A DNA stretch of 38,869 nt from Candidatus Bathyarchaeota archaeon. Its GTDB lineage: Archaea > Thermoproteota > Bathyarchaeia > Bathyarchaeales > DTEX01. The translations under genes and the position numbers were made by a program. Below the pieces are notes generated by a model that was not told the DNA's origin, ran no database searches, and saw only the letters and a list, made by a program, of their open reading frames with translations. The DNA is taken from NCBI GenBank assembly GCA_018396655.1, contig JAGTQF010000010.1, positions 1 through 38,869 of the forward strand, in the 5' to 3' direction. This document shows positions 28,676 through 38,760 of the stretch, piece after piece; within the stretch, counting starts at the first letter, position 1, and every line of letters begins with the position of its first letter.

Positions 28676-29917
28676 ATGATAGCAAGAAGCAACCTACCTG
28701 GATGGTTAGATAAAGATATTGTTCTTTTGGCATTGAGCATGTTTTTTAGGCGCGCATCTCAAGGTTTCCTTCAGATTGTACGCGCAATATATCTTGCAAT
28801 CATAGGCTTTGATCCTCTAACAATAGGGTTTATGACGGGCTTTGGTTCAGCAGTCAGCATAATTGAGTCCACATTATTCGGAGTATTATCAGATAGATAT
28901 GGCAGGAAACTTTTCCTTTTTATAGGCAATTTGATGTCCGTAGCTAGGTTTCTGCTCTATGCCTTAAGTAGAGATTTCTGGATTCTTTTAATAGCTCAGG
29001 GAATTGGCGCATTAGGCGAGGGTGAAGGTGCGGGTCAGCCAGTAGTCTCTGGATACATATCGGATAAAATAGTGGATGGAACTAAACGTACAAGAACCTT
29101 CAGCACATTAGCAATTACAAACGCTCTAGGTTCAACAATAGGGTCGCTTCTAGCAGCTCTTCCAGAGTTCTTTAAGAAAAATTTATCTCTTAATGAGGCT
29201 GACGCTTACATACTGCTTTTTTGGATCGGCTTCCTCTTCAATCTTATATCGCTTATCACTATAATATTGATTAGAGAGCCGAATACAGGTGAAAAACCGA
29301 GGAGACAATCTGTTAAATCCACTATTAAATCGCCCCAAGCAATAAGGGAGATAACTCTATATTCTCTCGTTAGGTCTACAGATGGGTTAGCAATGGGCTT
29401 CGTATCGTCTCTCGCTCCACTTTATCTCTATCTCAGGTTTAACGCTGACTCAGAAGATTTAGCACCAATCTATGCCGCAGCAAGATTTATACCCATATCT
29501 CTTTATCTGACAATGCCTCTACTCGTAGAGAGGTTCGGCTATGTAAAGCCGCTAATAGTTGCACGCGCAGCCTCAGGTCTATCGTCACTACTCATCGCAT
29601 TCGCATTGGACTTTAGACTAGCCAGCTCATCACTTATATTATACATGGTGCTTGTAGAGACAGTCATGCCTATAAGACAGGCTTTTGCTACGGAAATAGC
29701 AAGCGCATCAAGTGTGGGTTCGCTTGTAGGTATAAGTAACTCTCTTAGGACTCTTCTTAGGTCAATTACGCCTGTGGTAACAGGATTTTTCTTCCAAATA
29801 TCGCAATTTCATCTACCCTATATTTTGGGTTCATCACTTTTCTTCCTCAATTCGTTCCAATTCTACAAATTTTACTCAAAAAAAGGAGTCACAAGAGGGT
29901 TAATTGAAAGTGTGTAG
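28676..29917 (+). CDS. MFS transporter
   Basis: About 12 hydrophobic segments; FGVLSDRYGRKLFLFIGNLM MFS loop motif. Confidence 0.9.
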   Translation: MIARSNLPGWLDKDIVLLALSMFFRRASQGFLQIVRAIYLAIIGFDPLTIGFMTGFGSAVSIIESTLFGVLSDRYGRKLFLFIGNLMSVARFLLYALSRDFWILLIAQGIGALGEGEGAGQPVVSGYISDKIVDGTKRTRTFSTLAITNALGSTIGSLLAALPEFFKKNLSLNEADAYILLFWIGFLFNLISLITIILIREPNTGEKPRRQSVKSTIKSPQAIREITLYSLVRSTDGLAMGFVSSLAPLYLYLRFNADSEDLAPIYAAARFIPISLYLTMPLLVERFGYVKPLIVARAASGLSSLLIAFALDFRLASSSLILYMVLVETVMPIRQAFATEIASASSVGSLVGISNSLRTLLRSITPVVTGFFFQISQFHLPYILGSSLFFLNSFQFYKFYSKKGVTRGLIESV

Positions 29918-29941
29918 AATGCCCAACTTTTAAAGTATTCA

Positions 29942-31192
29942 CTATGCTAGTTCTTTAGGGCATTCAGGTATACGCAGAAAGGCTGGAACTAAAATTAAAA
30001 CGTCGGCCAAGAGTGGTAAAATAATGACAACCTCCCTGTATCCCATGTTCCAAAGAAAACCGCCGAGCAATGACCCAAGTGAACCTATGAAATCCAGTAG
30101 GCCGCTTATCCCCTGAACCCTCCCTCTCTTCTCCGGCGGAAAACTCTCCCAATACATTGTTATAAATGGTATAAAGCTTATACCACCTACCCCACTCATG
30201 CCCCCCGGCCCCATTAATCCCATAACCCCTAAAGCTCCCGCTGCGACGAGCGCGGCATGATTCGGCGCCCAAATTAGTAATAATGTACCGGCGTAAGTGA
30301 TTGGGCGGAGCATTAAGAAAACCTTCTTACGTCCGATAGAATCGGCTAGTTTGCCTGCGGGTATTTGTAATGGGAGCTGCGCTAATACGCTTAAGGTTCC
30401 CATGAGCCCCAAAATATATTGGTCAGCGCCTTTCACGTTAACAACCCATAATGGGACAAAGGGCATCGATATTGCTCCCAGACGCATAACGGCCATCGTA
30501 ACTAACCAATATTTGAGCTGCTTCTCACTCCTTATTAACTCCCTATAGCTTTCAACAAAGTCAAACTTTAATGGCATATTTTGTGAAAATGTCCTTTTTA
30601 TCTGCGGGGATTCAAGCATTACTAGGACGAATATCGTTGCTAAAAGGAAGGCTATTACCTGCACAAAATAAAGTGGTCTAATACCCTCCACACTTATTCC
30701 ACCAAAAGCAGAAACTACCATTGCAGCAGTATATGGAGCGAAGAGACTGGGTATAGCCCAGATTGTGCGTGAAAGGCTCATGGCCAGCGCTCTATTTCTG
30801 GAGTTTGTTGTTTCTATTATAATTATATCCGTCAGCGGCATTATGAGTGGCATACTAATTCTCATTAATATTATGGCTGGAATAAGCATCCACCAATTTA
30901 ATGCAGAGCTATATATGCTGGCGACCGCCACCGACAATATAAGCCCTAAAAGAAGCATCTTCTTAACACCAAACCTATCTATAAGCCAGCCTGCGGGAGC
31001 TGAAAAAATTGAGCTAACAACACCGCCTAAGCTCTCAAGAGAACCCAATTCTATTGGGCTGGCTCCCAAAGCTGTCGCGTAAAGCTGATTATACTGTGTT
31101 GAGAGATTCGACGACCAGGTCTGTAAGCCTATAGAGACCAACAAAACTTTAAATCTTTTATCCAAGCGCCTGAGGAAACCTGAAATCATCAT
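29942..31192 (-). CDS. MFS transporter
   Basis: SAPAGWLIDRFGVKKMLLLG and PAGKLADSIGRKKVFLM motifs; listed ORF start 31210 (GTG), but ATG 31192 has a GGAGG SD. Confidence 0.9.
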   Translation of the reverse strand: MMISGFLRRLDKRFKVLLVSIGLQTWSSNLSTQYNQLYATALGASPIELGSLESLGGVVSSIFSAPAGWLIDRFGVKKMLLLGLILSVAVASIYSSALNWWMLIPAIILMRISMPLIMPLTDIIIIETTNSRNRALAMSLSRTIWAIPSLFAPYTAAMVVSAFGGISVEGIRPLYFVQVIAFLLATIFVLVMLESPQIKRTFSQNMPLKFDFVESYRELIRSEKQLKYWLVTMAVMRLGAISMPFVPLWVVNVKGADQYILGLMGTLSVLAQLPLQIPAGKLADSIGRKKVFLMLRPITYAGTLLLIWAPNHAALVAAGALGVMGLMGPGGMSGVGGISFIPFITMYWESFPPEKRGRVQGISGLLDFIGSLGSLLGGFLWNMGYREVVIILPLLADVLILVPAFLRIPECPKELA

Positions 31193-31320
31193 GAAGCCCT
31201 CCAATAGCACATTGTTGCAAAATAGTTTCCTTCCTCTTATCAGCGACTTTATATCATCGTTGATAAAATCATCCTAAATATAAGTTTTGAGTGAGTGTGA
31301 GATGGGTGGAAGCTCTAAAT

Positions 31321-32556
31321 TTAAAGTGCGCGCTCAGTAGTTATGTCAATCATCCTCTGGATTTCCCTTTCGAGCTCTTTCGGCAACCCAAATATACTTA
31401 CGTCCATGAAACCTCTTACTATTAGGGCTTCAGCCTCACTTCTTGAAAAACCTCTAGCCATCAAATATTGAACTTGCTCTTCAGCTATTTTTCCAACGGC
31501 TGCTTCATGGGAGAGCTCAGCGCCCTGAACCTTAGCCATAAGCTCTGGAACGGCATAAATTATAGCTTTATCTGATAGAATCAGACCTCTACATTCCAGA
31601 TGGGCTTTTGTGTTACCGTGTTCCCCCTGAAGGAAACCTCTAGCATATATTTGCGCTTCATCAGTCGCTATGGCTCTAGATATTATCTCGCCCCTACAGC
31701 CCTCATTCTGTAGAACTATCTTTGAGCCAACATCAATATATGATGTGCCCGTTCCGTAAATGATTGTGTTAAATCTGGCGCGTGCATTCACGCCCCTACA
31801 ATATGCAACTGGATACATTTGTAGACTCTTAAGAGGCTTAAAGCACATATAATTGCTTATAAATACGCCATTATCCTCAATAAGCGCGCCAGACCTAGGT
31901 CTAGAATCAAAGTTCTGAGCCCAATTGTGAATCATTGTGAAGGTTAATTTGGCGTCCTCTTTAACGTAGAATTCCGTTATGCCTACATGTAGCCCGCGCT
32001 GAACGCTAGAGTGAAGTGTGCAGCCAGTTATTATCTGCGCTTCTGAACCTGGCTCAGCGATTATTATGTTATGAACATTCTGGTTTAAATTGTCGGTTGA
32101 AATAAATAAGCATGCCTGTAATGGCATTGTAACCTTCTGGTCCTCAAATATCCTAATAAAATATCCTTGGTCCCATGCCAGCTCCGCTAAAGCTGTATAC
32201 TTGTCCGTGTCTACGCTTACAATCTTCCACCAATAGTCCTTTAACCAATCATACTTTTCCAAAGCTTCTCTAGCGCTCATTATTTCAACTTTATCCTCAA
32301 ACAGACTTTGAACAGCTCTAAAGATGACCGAGTGGTCTATTTGGAAGAAAGATGCAGCCCTATTCTCCCGCTCCGGTAGGACACCCACTTCAAGAATCCT
32401 TTCTAGAATTTCCTTTGGGAGACTTGATATTGGACATGGTTCCCAATTCTTAGGCTGCCTAGAATATTGATTTACATCCAAATCTGGCCCGTAAGCCGCT
32501 GGCTTATTTATAGCTCGCAGCGCATCGTCTTTACTTGTGGACATTTCTCGCACCAC
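31321..32556 (-). CDS. sufB: Fe-S cluster assembly protein SufB/SufD family
   Basis: GCRGEIISRAIATDEAQIYARGFLQGEHGNTKAHLECRGLILSD and AELSHEAAVGKIAEEQVQYLMARGFSRSEAEALIVRGF; likely start ATG 32544. Confidence 0.9.
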   Translation of the reverse strand: MVREMSTSKDDALRAINKPAAYGPDLDVNQYSRQPKNWEPCPISSLPKEILERILEVGVLPERENRAASFFQIDHSVIFRAVQSLFEDKVEIMSAREALEKYDWLKDYWWKIVSVDTDKYTALAELAWDQGYFIRIFEDQKVTMPLQACLFISTDNLNQNVHNIIIAEPGSEAQIITGCTLHSSVQRGLHVGITEFYVKEDAKLTFTMIHNWAQNFDSRPRSGALIEDNGVFISNYMCFKPLKSLQMYPVAYCRGVNARARFNTIIYGTGTSYIDVGSKIVLQNEGCRGEIISRAIATDEAQIYARGFLQGEHGNTKAHLECRGLILSDKAIIYAVPELMAKVQGAELSHEAAVGKIAEEQVQYLMARGFSRSEAEALIVRGFMDVSIFGLPKELEREIQRMIDITTERAL

Positions 32557-33248
32557 GCATATCCTTCGTTAAGTATCTGACCTAAAATTTTTACTGGTGA
32601 ACCTGAGCAGACTATCGTGCCATTCATTAATACATGGGCCATATTCGCGTTAATATACTGAAGGATTACGCCCAAATGAGTTATTATTAAAGCCGAACGA
32701 CCATGAAGCGCATCATTAATTATTGTTCCTAAAATCCTCAGGTTTTCAACATCAACCCCAGAATCTGGCTCATCAAGTACTATAAAATCTCCATTTTGGG
32801 CCAAAACCTGAAGTATCTCGGATTTCTTGATTTCTCCGCCAGAAAATCCTAAATTTATGTCTCTCTCAAGAAAGCTTTGTGGAAACTTAACTTTCACAAG
32901 GAGCTCGCCGATTTTGTTCTCATCCGGCATAAGATAGCTTAATATTCTGCCAAGCTTAACTCCTCTAATCACTGGAGGATTCTGAAATGCCACGCTAATT
33001 CCCATCTTAACCCTTTCATTAGTTGGGAGACTGGTTATATCTATACCCTTAAATATAATTCTGCCAGAAACAATTTTATAGGCTGGAAAGCCTAGAAGCG
33101 CCATTATCAGCGAACTTTTTCCAGAACCATTAGGTCCAAAGAGAACATGCACCTCACCCTCTGGTATCTGCAAGTTAACATTATTAAGTATTCTTTTGCC
33201 AGAAACCTCGACACTTAGATTCTGAATTTCAAGTATACACTTAACCAT
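32508..33248 (-). CDS. sufC: Fe-S cluster assembly ATPase SufC
   Basis: FGPNGSGKSSLIMALLG; FQNPPVIRGVKL; NLGFSGGEIKKSEILQVL; VLDEPDSGVDVENL. Confidence 0.93.
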   Translation of the reverse strand: MVKCILEIQNLSVEVSGKRILNNVNLQIPEGEVHVLFGPNGSGKSSLIMALLGFPAYKIVSGRIIFKGIDITSLPTNERVKMGISVAFQNPPVIRGVKLGRILSYLMPDENKIGELLVKVKFPQSFLERDINLGFSGGEIKKSEILQVLAQNGDFIVLDEPDSGVDVENLRILGTIINDALHGRSALIITHLGVILQYINANMAHVLMNGTIVCSGSPVKILGQILNEGYAWCEKCPQVKTMRCEL

Positions 33249-33285
33249 GATAGCTCATCTTTTGTATTTGTGATACTGCAACTAA

Positions 33286-35079
33286 TTAACGTTTCCCCCC
33301 ACATAATGGTTCGCATTCGATTGCAGCCCTCTGTCTATTAATACCCCGAATTACTTCTGGATTAACCTTCGGTCTCCTATCGTAAGTGTATAATCCATTT
33401 GTTTCCTGTTCAATATCATAGAGCTGCGTGTAACAGAAGCCAGAGATAGCCTTATTAGAGAGTAGAGTCTCTGTTAATGCCTTGTATCTTAAAATGAACT
33501 CTTCAAGAGTTTTTGGTCTCTCACCATATCCCCAGCTTTCACCAGCTTTAGTCTCAAAAGGATTCCACCAGGTTCCACCATATTCGCTTACCATAAATGG
33601 TTGCCCCTCATAATCCATGTTTCTTAAAAGGTCTGTTGGGCGCCTAAAATCAAGTTGAATTTTCCCTCCCCCGCTTAAAATGGCATAGTGTTCTTTGAAG
33701 GATTCAGGATTCTGCTCGTAATCATGAACATCATATATGTCTATTTCTTTATCAACGTGCGTCCAACCACTGCAATCGATAATCAGCCTTGTAGGATCAA
33801 GCATTCTAGTTATACGCGTAACTCTTTGAATGAATTCTGCGCAGACTTTATCATCAGCGCGGATTGACCTTTCATTAAAGGGCGTCCATATGATGATTGA
33901 TGGATGATTAATATCTCTTCTCACAGTCTCAATCCATTCATCTAGCAGCGCCTCTCTAGCCAACGCATTAGTTAAATCAGCGCCCCAATCTGGAAATTCG
34001 CCAGCCACAAGATAACCTAGTTTATCCGCCCAGTATAAGAAGCGTGGCTCAAACACCTTTTGATGCAATCTGGCGCCGTCGAAACCCATATCCTTAGCTA
34101 ACTCTATATCGCGCCTTAAAGCTTCGTCGGATGGAGCAGTATAAATGCCATCCGGATAATATCCTTGGTCTAGGACAAATCTTAAAAAGCGCACTTCACC
34201 ATTAAGCAGAATTTTATTCCTAAATCTGCGTATTTCGCGTAGACCAATGTAAGATTTAACCTCATCCACAATTCCATCCTTACCAGTAATTTTAAGATTC
34301 AGCCCATATAAATATGGGTCCTCAGGAGACCATAGGTGTGCATCCGGAATCCTCATGTAAATATGGCTTATGGGCTTCAGAGAAAGAGCTTGAGCTTCAA
34401 CCACCACATTATTCCCTTCATAAACCTGAGCCGAAAGAGTATATTCGCCTTCGCCTCTCACATGAACGTCGATAAAGATGCCGCCGCTTTTCGGCTCAGT
34501 TATTATGCGAAAATACTCTATGTATTGATTTGGAACGGCTTCAAGCCAAACCGTTTGCCAGATTCCAGTTACGCGGGTGTAAAAGCAACTGTAAGATTTC
34601 AAGCGATGACTCTGTTTTCCAGTTGGCTGAAGACCGCTTCTACACTCATCTAGAGCCCAAACAACTATCTCATTATCCTCTGGCCTAACAAGTTTAGTTA
34701 TGTCGAATGTGAAGGGTGTGTATCCACCTTTATGAGTGCCAGCTTTATAGCCATTAATCCACACTGCCGCTCCGTAATCTACTGCGCCAAAATGAAGTAA
34801 GATGTGATTATCCAGCCATTGGTCTGGAATATCAAAGAAGCGCTTATACCAAACGGACTCCATGAAGTCTTTCTCACCAATGCCAGATAAGCTGCTTTCA
34901 GGAGGAAATGGCACAATTATTCTTCTAGAGAATTCTTTTCCGCTAAACCAGCCCTTCTCAAGTCCGCTCCTACTATTATCTATCTCAAATTGCCATTCAC
35001 CATTAAGGTTCATCCAGTTTTTTCTCTCAAAATCCGGTCTCGGATACTCCGGCCTTGGAATACTCAACCTCTCAACCAC
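33286..35079 (-). CDS. glycoside hydrolase family 2 protein (beta-galactosidase/glucuronidase-like)
   Basis: MNLNGEWQFEID; GYTPFTFDITKLV; FNERSIRADD; PFMVSEYGGTWWNPF. Confidence 0.9.
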   Translation of the reverse strand: MVERLSIPRPEYPRPDFERKNWMNLNGEWQFEIDNSRSGLEKGWFSGKEFSRRIIVPFPPESSLSGIGEKDFMESVWYKRFFDIPDQWLDNHILLHFGAVDYGAAVWINGYKAGTHKGGYTPFTFDITKLVRPEDNEIVVWALDECRSGLQPTGKQSHRLKSYSCFYTRVTGIWQTVWLEAVPNQYIEYFRIITEPKSGGIFIDVHVRGEGEYTLSAQVYEGNNVVVEAQALSLKPISHIYMRIPDAHLWSPEDPYLYGLNLKITGKDGIVDEVKSYIGLREIRRFRNKILLNGEVRFLRFVLDQGYYPDGIYTAPSDEALRRDIELAKDMGFDGARLHQKVFEPRFLYWADKLGYLVAGEFPDWGADLTNALAREALLDEWIETVRRDINHPSIIIWTPFNERSIRADDKVCAEFIQRVTRITRMLDPTRLIIDCSGWTHVDKEIDIYDVHDYEQNPESFKEHYAILSGGGKIQLDFRRPTDLLRNMDYEGQPFMVSEYGGTWWNPFETKAGESWGYGERPKTLEEFILRYKALTETLLSNKAISGFCYTQLYDIEQETNGLYTYDRRPKVNPEVIRGINRQRAAIECEPLCGGKR

Positions 35080-35091
35080 CCTTCAAATCTA

Positions 35092-35994
35092 CTATTGTCT
35101 CATATTACTAATCCTATGGAGATGTGAGAGAACTTCAAATATAATTTTAGCAGCACATATAGCTGTTATCCCACTACCATCATATGGCGGCGCAACCTCC
35201 ACAACATCAAAGCCCACTAAGCGCTGGTCACATAACCCTAATAGGACATCTAGAAGCGCACTTACTGATATACCCTCAGGCTCTGGATTTTGAACGGCCG
35301 GTGCAAAAGCAGGGTCCAGAACATCCATGTCTATAGTAACATATATTTTGTCATAAGTATCAAGAGAACTTTTAATCTCCTCGAGAACATCCTTTCTATC
35401 GGAGTTTAAGATCCGCTGTGAGGTTACACATATAATATTGTCTGTGTTAGCGACGTATTCGAGCTCCTCCTTGCATACGGCTCTAGTTCCAATCTCAATT
35501 ATTTTCCTTGGTTTTATCTCCTCATTTATTCTGCGCATGAACGTTGCATGACATAACCTCTCATCCATATATTCGCTCCTAAGGTCTAAGTGGGCGTCAA
35601 AGCTCACTAGAGCAAAATCACCCTTAATGCTCCTCACAGCCCCAAATGTTATTGTATGTTCCCCACCAATCATTACCGGCTTTTTCCCACTTTCAAATAT
35701 GTCCTCACAGACAAGCTTTATTCTTTTAAGCGTTTCAACAAGATTTCCGCTTACATGAAGATCTCCAGCGTCATGAACGCGCACTTCTTCAATATCAATT
35801 CCAGACCTAAAGCTGTAGGTTTCAATGTTAAGGGATGCTTCTCTAATTGCTGCTGGTGCAAATCTAGCTCCTACTCGATATGTGCTTGTAAAATCGAATG
35901 GAACACCAAAGAGCACATATTCTGCTTCCTTAAGGGTTCTCTGGAAACCGCTAAAAAACATCGTTGCTGATGTAAAGAGGTCTAGGTTTTTCAT
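35092..35994 (-). CDS. speB: agmatinase/arginase family ureohydrolase
   Basis: GGEHTITFGAVR; VSFDAHLDLRSEY; VTIDMDVLDPAFAPAVQNPEPEGIS. Confidence 0.88.
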   Translation of the reverse strand: MKNLDLFTSATMFFSGFQRTLKEAEYVLFGVPFDFTSTYRVGARFAPAAIREASLNIETYSFRSGIDIEEVRVHDAGDLHVSGNLVETLKRIKLVCEDIFESGKKPVMIGGEHTITFGAVRSIKGDFALVSFDAHLDLRSEYMDERLCHATFMRRINEEIKPRKIIEIGTRAVCKEELEYVANTDNIICVTSQRILNSDRKDVLEEIKSSLDTYDKIYVTIDMDVLDPAFAPAVQNPEPEGISVSALLDVLLGLCDQRLVGFDVVEVAPPYDGSGITAICAAKIIFEVLSHLHRISNMRQ

Positions 35995-36076
35995 ATTTCC
36001 AGTTTTCTCTATGAAGACTTATAAGCGTAAAGCAATTATAATCGTAAATATTCCTTCCTACAAGCATTCATTTAGA

Positions 36077-36472
36077 ATGGCTGAGATAAAAATGATCAAG
36101 GAGAGCGGCATAAGTGCTCCTACAATCTTATACGCTATATCAATATCCTATTTTGTCGTTGGCACCATATTACTGGCTATAATGGCGCTGTCAAAACATA
36201 ATCTCTTACCCCTCCACTTAGGGTTTGTGGGAGCCCTTAATATTGTTGCCTCCTATAGTTTAATCAAGGCAAGAAGATGGACACTTCATGTAGTGGTCTT
36301 TGTATCGCTGGTGAATCTTACATTTAGCTTTACAGCCTTAATCGCTATAGTCAACCTTTTCGGCCTGAGAGATATCCTGAGCATACTATTTCTGTTAGGC
36401 ATAAGCGCTTATGTAATACTCTCAGCTACTTCATTAGGATATGTAATTCGCGAAAGGAGCAAGTTTAGATAA
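36077..36472 (+). CDS. small membrane protein of unknown function
   Basis: Listed ORF begins at 35825 antisense to the agmatinase; ATG at 36077 gives a coherent 131-aa protein with about 4 TM segments. Confidence 0.65.
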   Translation: MAEIKMIKESGISAPTILYAISISYFVVGTILLAIMALSKHNLLPLHLGFVGALNIVASYSLIKARRWTLHVVVFVSLVNLTFSFTALIAIVNLFGLRDILSILFLLGISAYVILSATSLGYVIRERSKFR

Positions 36473-36488
36473 ATATTCCTGACCAAAA

Positions 36489-37145
36489 TTGATTTATTTT
36501 GGAAAGCCGAAAAGTATCTTTGGAGCGATTATGTATTCTATTATGAGGTTTCCGTCAAGATTTCAGAAGTTTGTTAGGGCGCCAGCTGAATGGCTCTGTG
36601 AGAAATTAGTGCAGGTTTTGGGTGAGATTTATAAGAAGAATGAAGGAGAGTTTATTTTTAAGTCTAGTATTAATAGTGGAACAGGTGTTACGCTTAAAGT
36701 GAGATTGATTCCAGAAGGCGACTTCAGCCTGATTGAATTTATCTTTGGTTATCGCATGTTTACTCTAGTTATACTTGTGGTCCTCATATTTTTCGTAGGA
36801 TTAAGTGTAGCTTCATCTTCGCTCTTTCCGCTTATTGGGCTGATAATTATACCTTTGTTAGCCCATAGAGCCAGCTCTAAAATAGATGGTTTTCTAGAGG
36901 AGATTAGCAAAATCCTAGTAGGCTTAGAGGGTGAGTATGCCCGCAAAAGACTTGCAGAGGAGAGAGCTAAGTGGCAAAGCAGCCCAAAAGATGTTGGTGA
37001 GCTATATAGAAGATTGTGTGAGAAGCACATTAAGATATGGGGGAATACATATGCGTTAGAATATAAAATCAGCGAGTATCAAAGACAAGGGCTGACAAGA
37101 GATGAGGCTATAAGAAAGACGGCTGATGAGGAGGGAATATTTTAG
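36489..37145 (+). CDS. membrane protein of unknown function
   Basis: 218 aa (TTG start or later ATG); central hydrophobic hairpin LVILVVLIFFVGL..LFPLIGLIIIPLLA; charged C-terminus. Confidence 0.65.
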   Translation: MIYFGKPKSIFGAIMYSIMRFPSRFQKFVRAPAEWLCEKLVQVLGEIYKKNEGEFIFKSSINSGTGVTLKVRLIPEGDFSLIEFIFGYRMFTLVILVVLIFFVGLSVASSSLFPLIGLIIIPLLAHRASSKIDGFLEEISKILVGLEGEYARKRLAEERAKWQSSPKDVGELYRRLCEKHIKIWGNTYALEYKISEYQRQGLTRDEAIRKTADEEGIF

Positions 37146-37828
37146 ACAGCTCTTTTCCGCACCCTTCCGCGATATTTAACATACGCTAATATGGTTATGG
37201 TGGTTGACCAGGCAGCAACATTCTGGCAAATCAAGTATTTCCACGTAACATTAAGCGTTGTGATTAGCTCGTTTAGGGGCTTAATTAACCCCCATAAACT
37301 ATTCCTAAAGGAGATGGCGAGGGGAGCGATGGCATTTATTAGTGATGAATTTATTTGTTTAGACGATTCAATTAAGCTCCTAAATAGGCCGCTACTCCAG
37401 TATAAGTTAGTTGCAAAGCCATAAAGGAAAAATGGGCACATCAACGCAAGCATAATGAAGGATAAGAAGCAAAACAGCAATATAGTGCTTAGAGCGCCCA
37501 AAAAAGTGGAATGCAGCAAACGGCCCCCAGCGGCTAAATCTAAAGATTTATCACTTATTCTCGCTTTAGCTCCTGCGGATGCCTTAAGCGGCACGGTAAA
37601 TAAGTTTCTCGTTAAGTGAAGCCAGCTCAGTAAGAGAATAAGGATTACATTTAATGGAATCAAAAGAAAGAGTATGATATTTAATGTTTCCAGCGGGGTT
37701 GTTGTATAAGTTAGGCCTTCTGAAATAAAAGACATTATTAATGTATATTGGATTATGACGGAAAAGATTATACATAAGACATGCATAACAAGTTTTCTCG
37801 CATCAAATCGTACCTTTAAGTATTTCAA
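37142..37828 (-). CDS. membrane protein of unknown function
   Basis: 228 aa with multiple TM segments; convergent with upstream gene, stop codons overlapping. Confidence 0.65.
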   Translation of the reverse strand: MKYLKVRFDARKLVMHVLCIIFSVIIQYTLIMSFISEGLTYTTTPLETLNIILFLLIPLNVILILLLSWLHLTRNLFTVPLKASAGAKARISDKSLDLAAGGRLLHSTFLGALSTILLFCFLSFIMLALMCPFFLYGFATNLYWSSGLFRSLIESSKQINSSLINAIAPLAISFRNSLWGLIKPLNELITTLNVTWKYLICQNVAAWSTTITILAYVKYRGRVRKRAV

Positions 37829-38046
37829 CGACCACTAGCCTCACTTGATTGCTCCATAGACAGATAAAATTAATCTTTCCATTAACTTAAAAATTTTCAA
37901 TGCCCATCTATCCACGGATAGCGGCATCATTGTTCAGTTAAAATTCAAAGAAAACATTTTTATGTGACACAATATGGGGGCAATAATGGAGCTTAAAGGA
38001 CGATGCAGTTATATACGGGAAACAGGAATAAAATAGCTAATCTAGG

Positions 38047-38124
38047 GCTCCGGTAGTATAGTCCGGTCAAGTATAGCGGCCTCTCGAGCCGCGGACCCGG
38101 GTTCAAATCCCGGCCGGAGCACCA
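38047..38124 (+). tRNA. tRNA-Glu (anticodon CTC), CCA encoded
   Basis: Acceptor GCTCCGG/CCGGAGC; anticodon stem GCGGC/GCCGC around loop CTCTCGA; T-arm CCGGG-TTCAAAT-CCCGG; discriminator A then CCA. Confidence 0.95.
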
Positions 38125-38394
38125 GCCTCTATGGTTCAAATTCTCTTTCCCTCCTTTTAAATCTGGAAATAATGAGTTCAGCGTGAAGAGTGAGATATAT
38201 GATTATGCTGAGAGACTTAAGCAGTATGGGCGGATTTCCATTCCATCTGGAAGAGCATTTACATTCTTCAATGACCAATACTGTCTCATAACATGCATGG
38301 CAAAAACTGGCATGAAGCCATGTCCATCGTTGCGAGCTTTAAGTCTCTATCAATTCAAGAAAATCCTAAATATACTAAAACTGAAATACTGAAT

Positions 38395-38760
38395 TCACAC
38401 ATCCTTTAGCTCTCCAATTTGAGGTAAATATTTTTTAATCTCACTCAGACGTGAATGGATCTCCTCTCTGACTTTATAGGGGATTATATAAGCTTTGATC
38501 TTCACAATTCCCTTATTCGCTCGCTTTATTAATCTAATATATTTGGCGTTGATTAAAGTTTCTTCCCATGTCTGCAACATCCCATGACCAGCTATGATGA
38601 CCTCTAATGAGGGATCATCCAGCAGTATTTGCATAGACCCTCTCTCAGCGGAGATGTCTATTAATCCTCGTTGCGCTTTGTTTAAGGATCCTTTAAAGTG
38701 TAAGCGGGTTTCGACAAGCGCATTCTCTTTACATGCAACTTCATCTCGAATGGAGAACCT
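38395..38760 (-). pseudogene. hypothetical protein, frame open upstream of the first ATG; possibly truncated or using an unusual start
   Basis: 79-aa ATG ORF (38395..38634) whose frame stays open for another 42 codons (RFSIRDEVACKENALVETRLHFKGSLNKAQRGLIDISAERGS) back to a TAG at 38763-38761, with no ATG/GTG/TTG. Confidence 0.4.

Noticed and set aside
29964-30272. 102-aa minus-strand ORF
   Set aside because: Alternate frame inside the MFS transporter; low-complexity Arg/Gly-rich shadow.
14328-30611. Similar strings ATCTGCGGGG.ATTC at 14328 and about 30600 as copies of a repeat element
   Set aside because: Both encode a short P-Q-I-K stretch in unrelated genes and similarity ends after about 14 nt; best explained by chance.
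35825-36076. N-terminal extension of the 35825-36472 ORF
   Set aside because: Antisense to the agmatinase N-terminus; the hydrophobic protein begins naturally at ATG 36077.
38183-38392. 69-aa plus-strand ORF downstream of tRNA-Glu
   Set aside because: GTG start and no recognisable family; possible fragment, but not enough support to call a gene.
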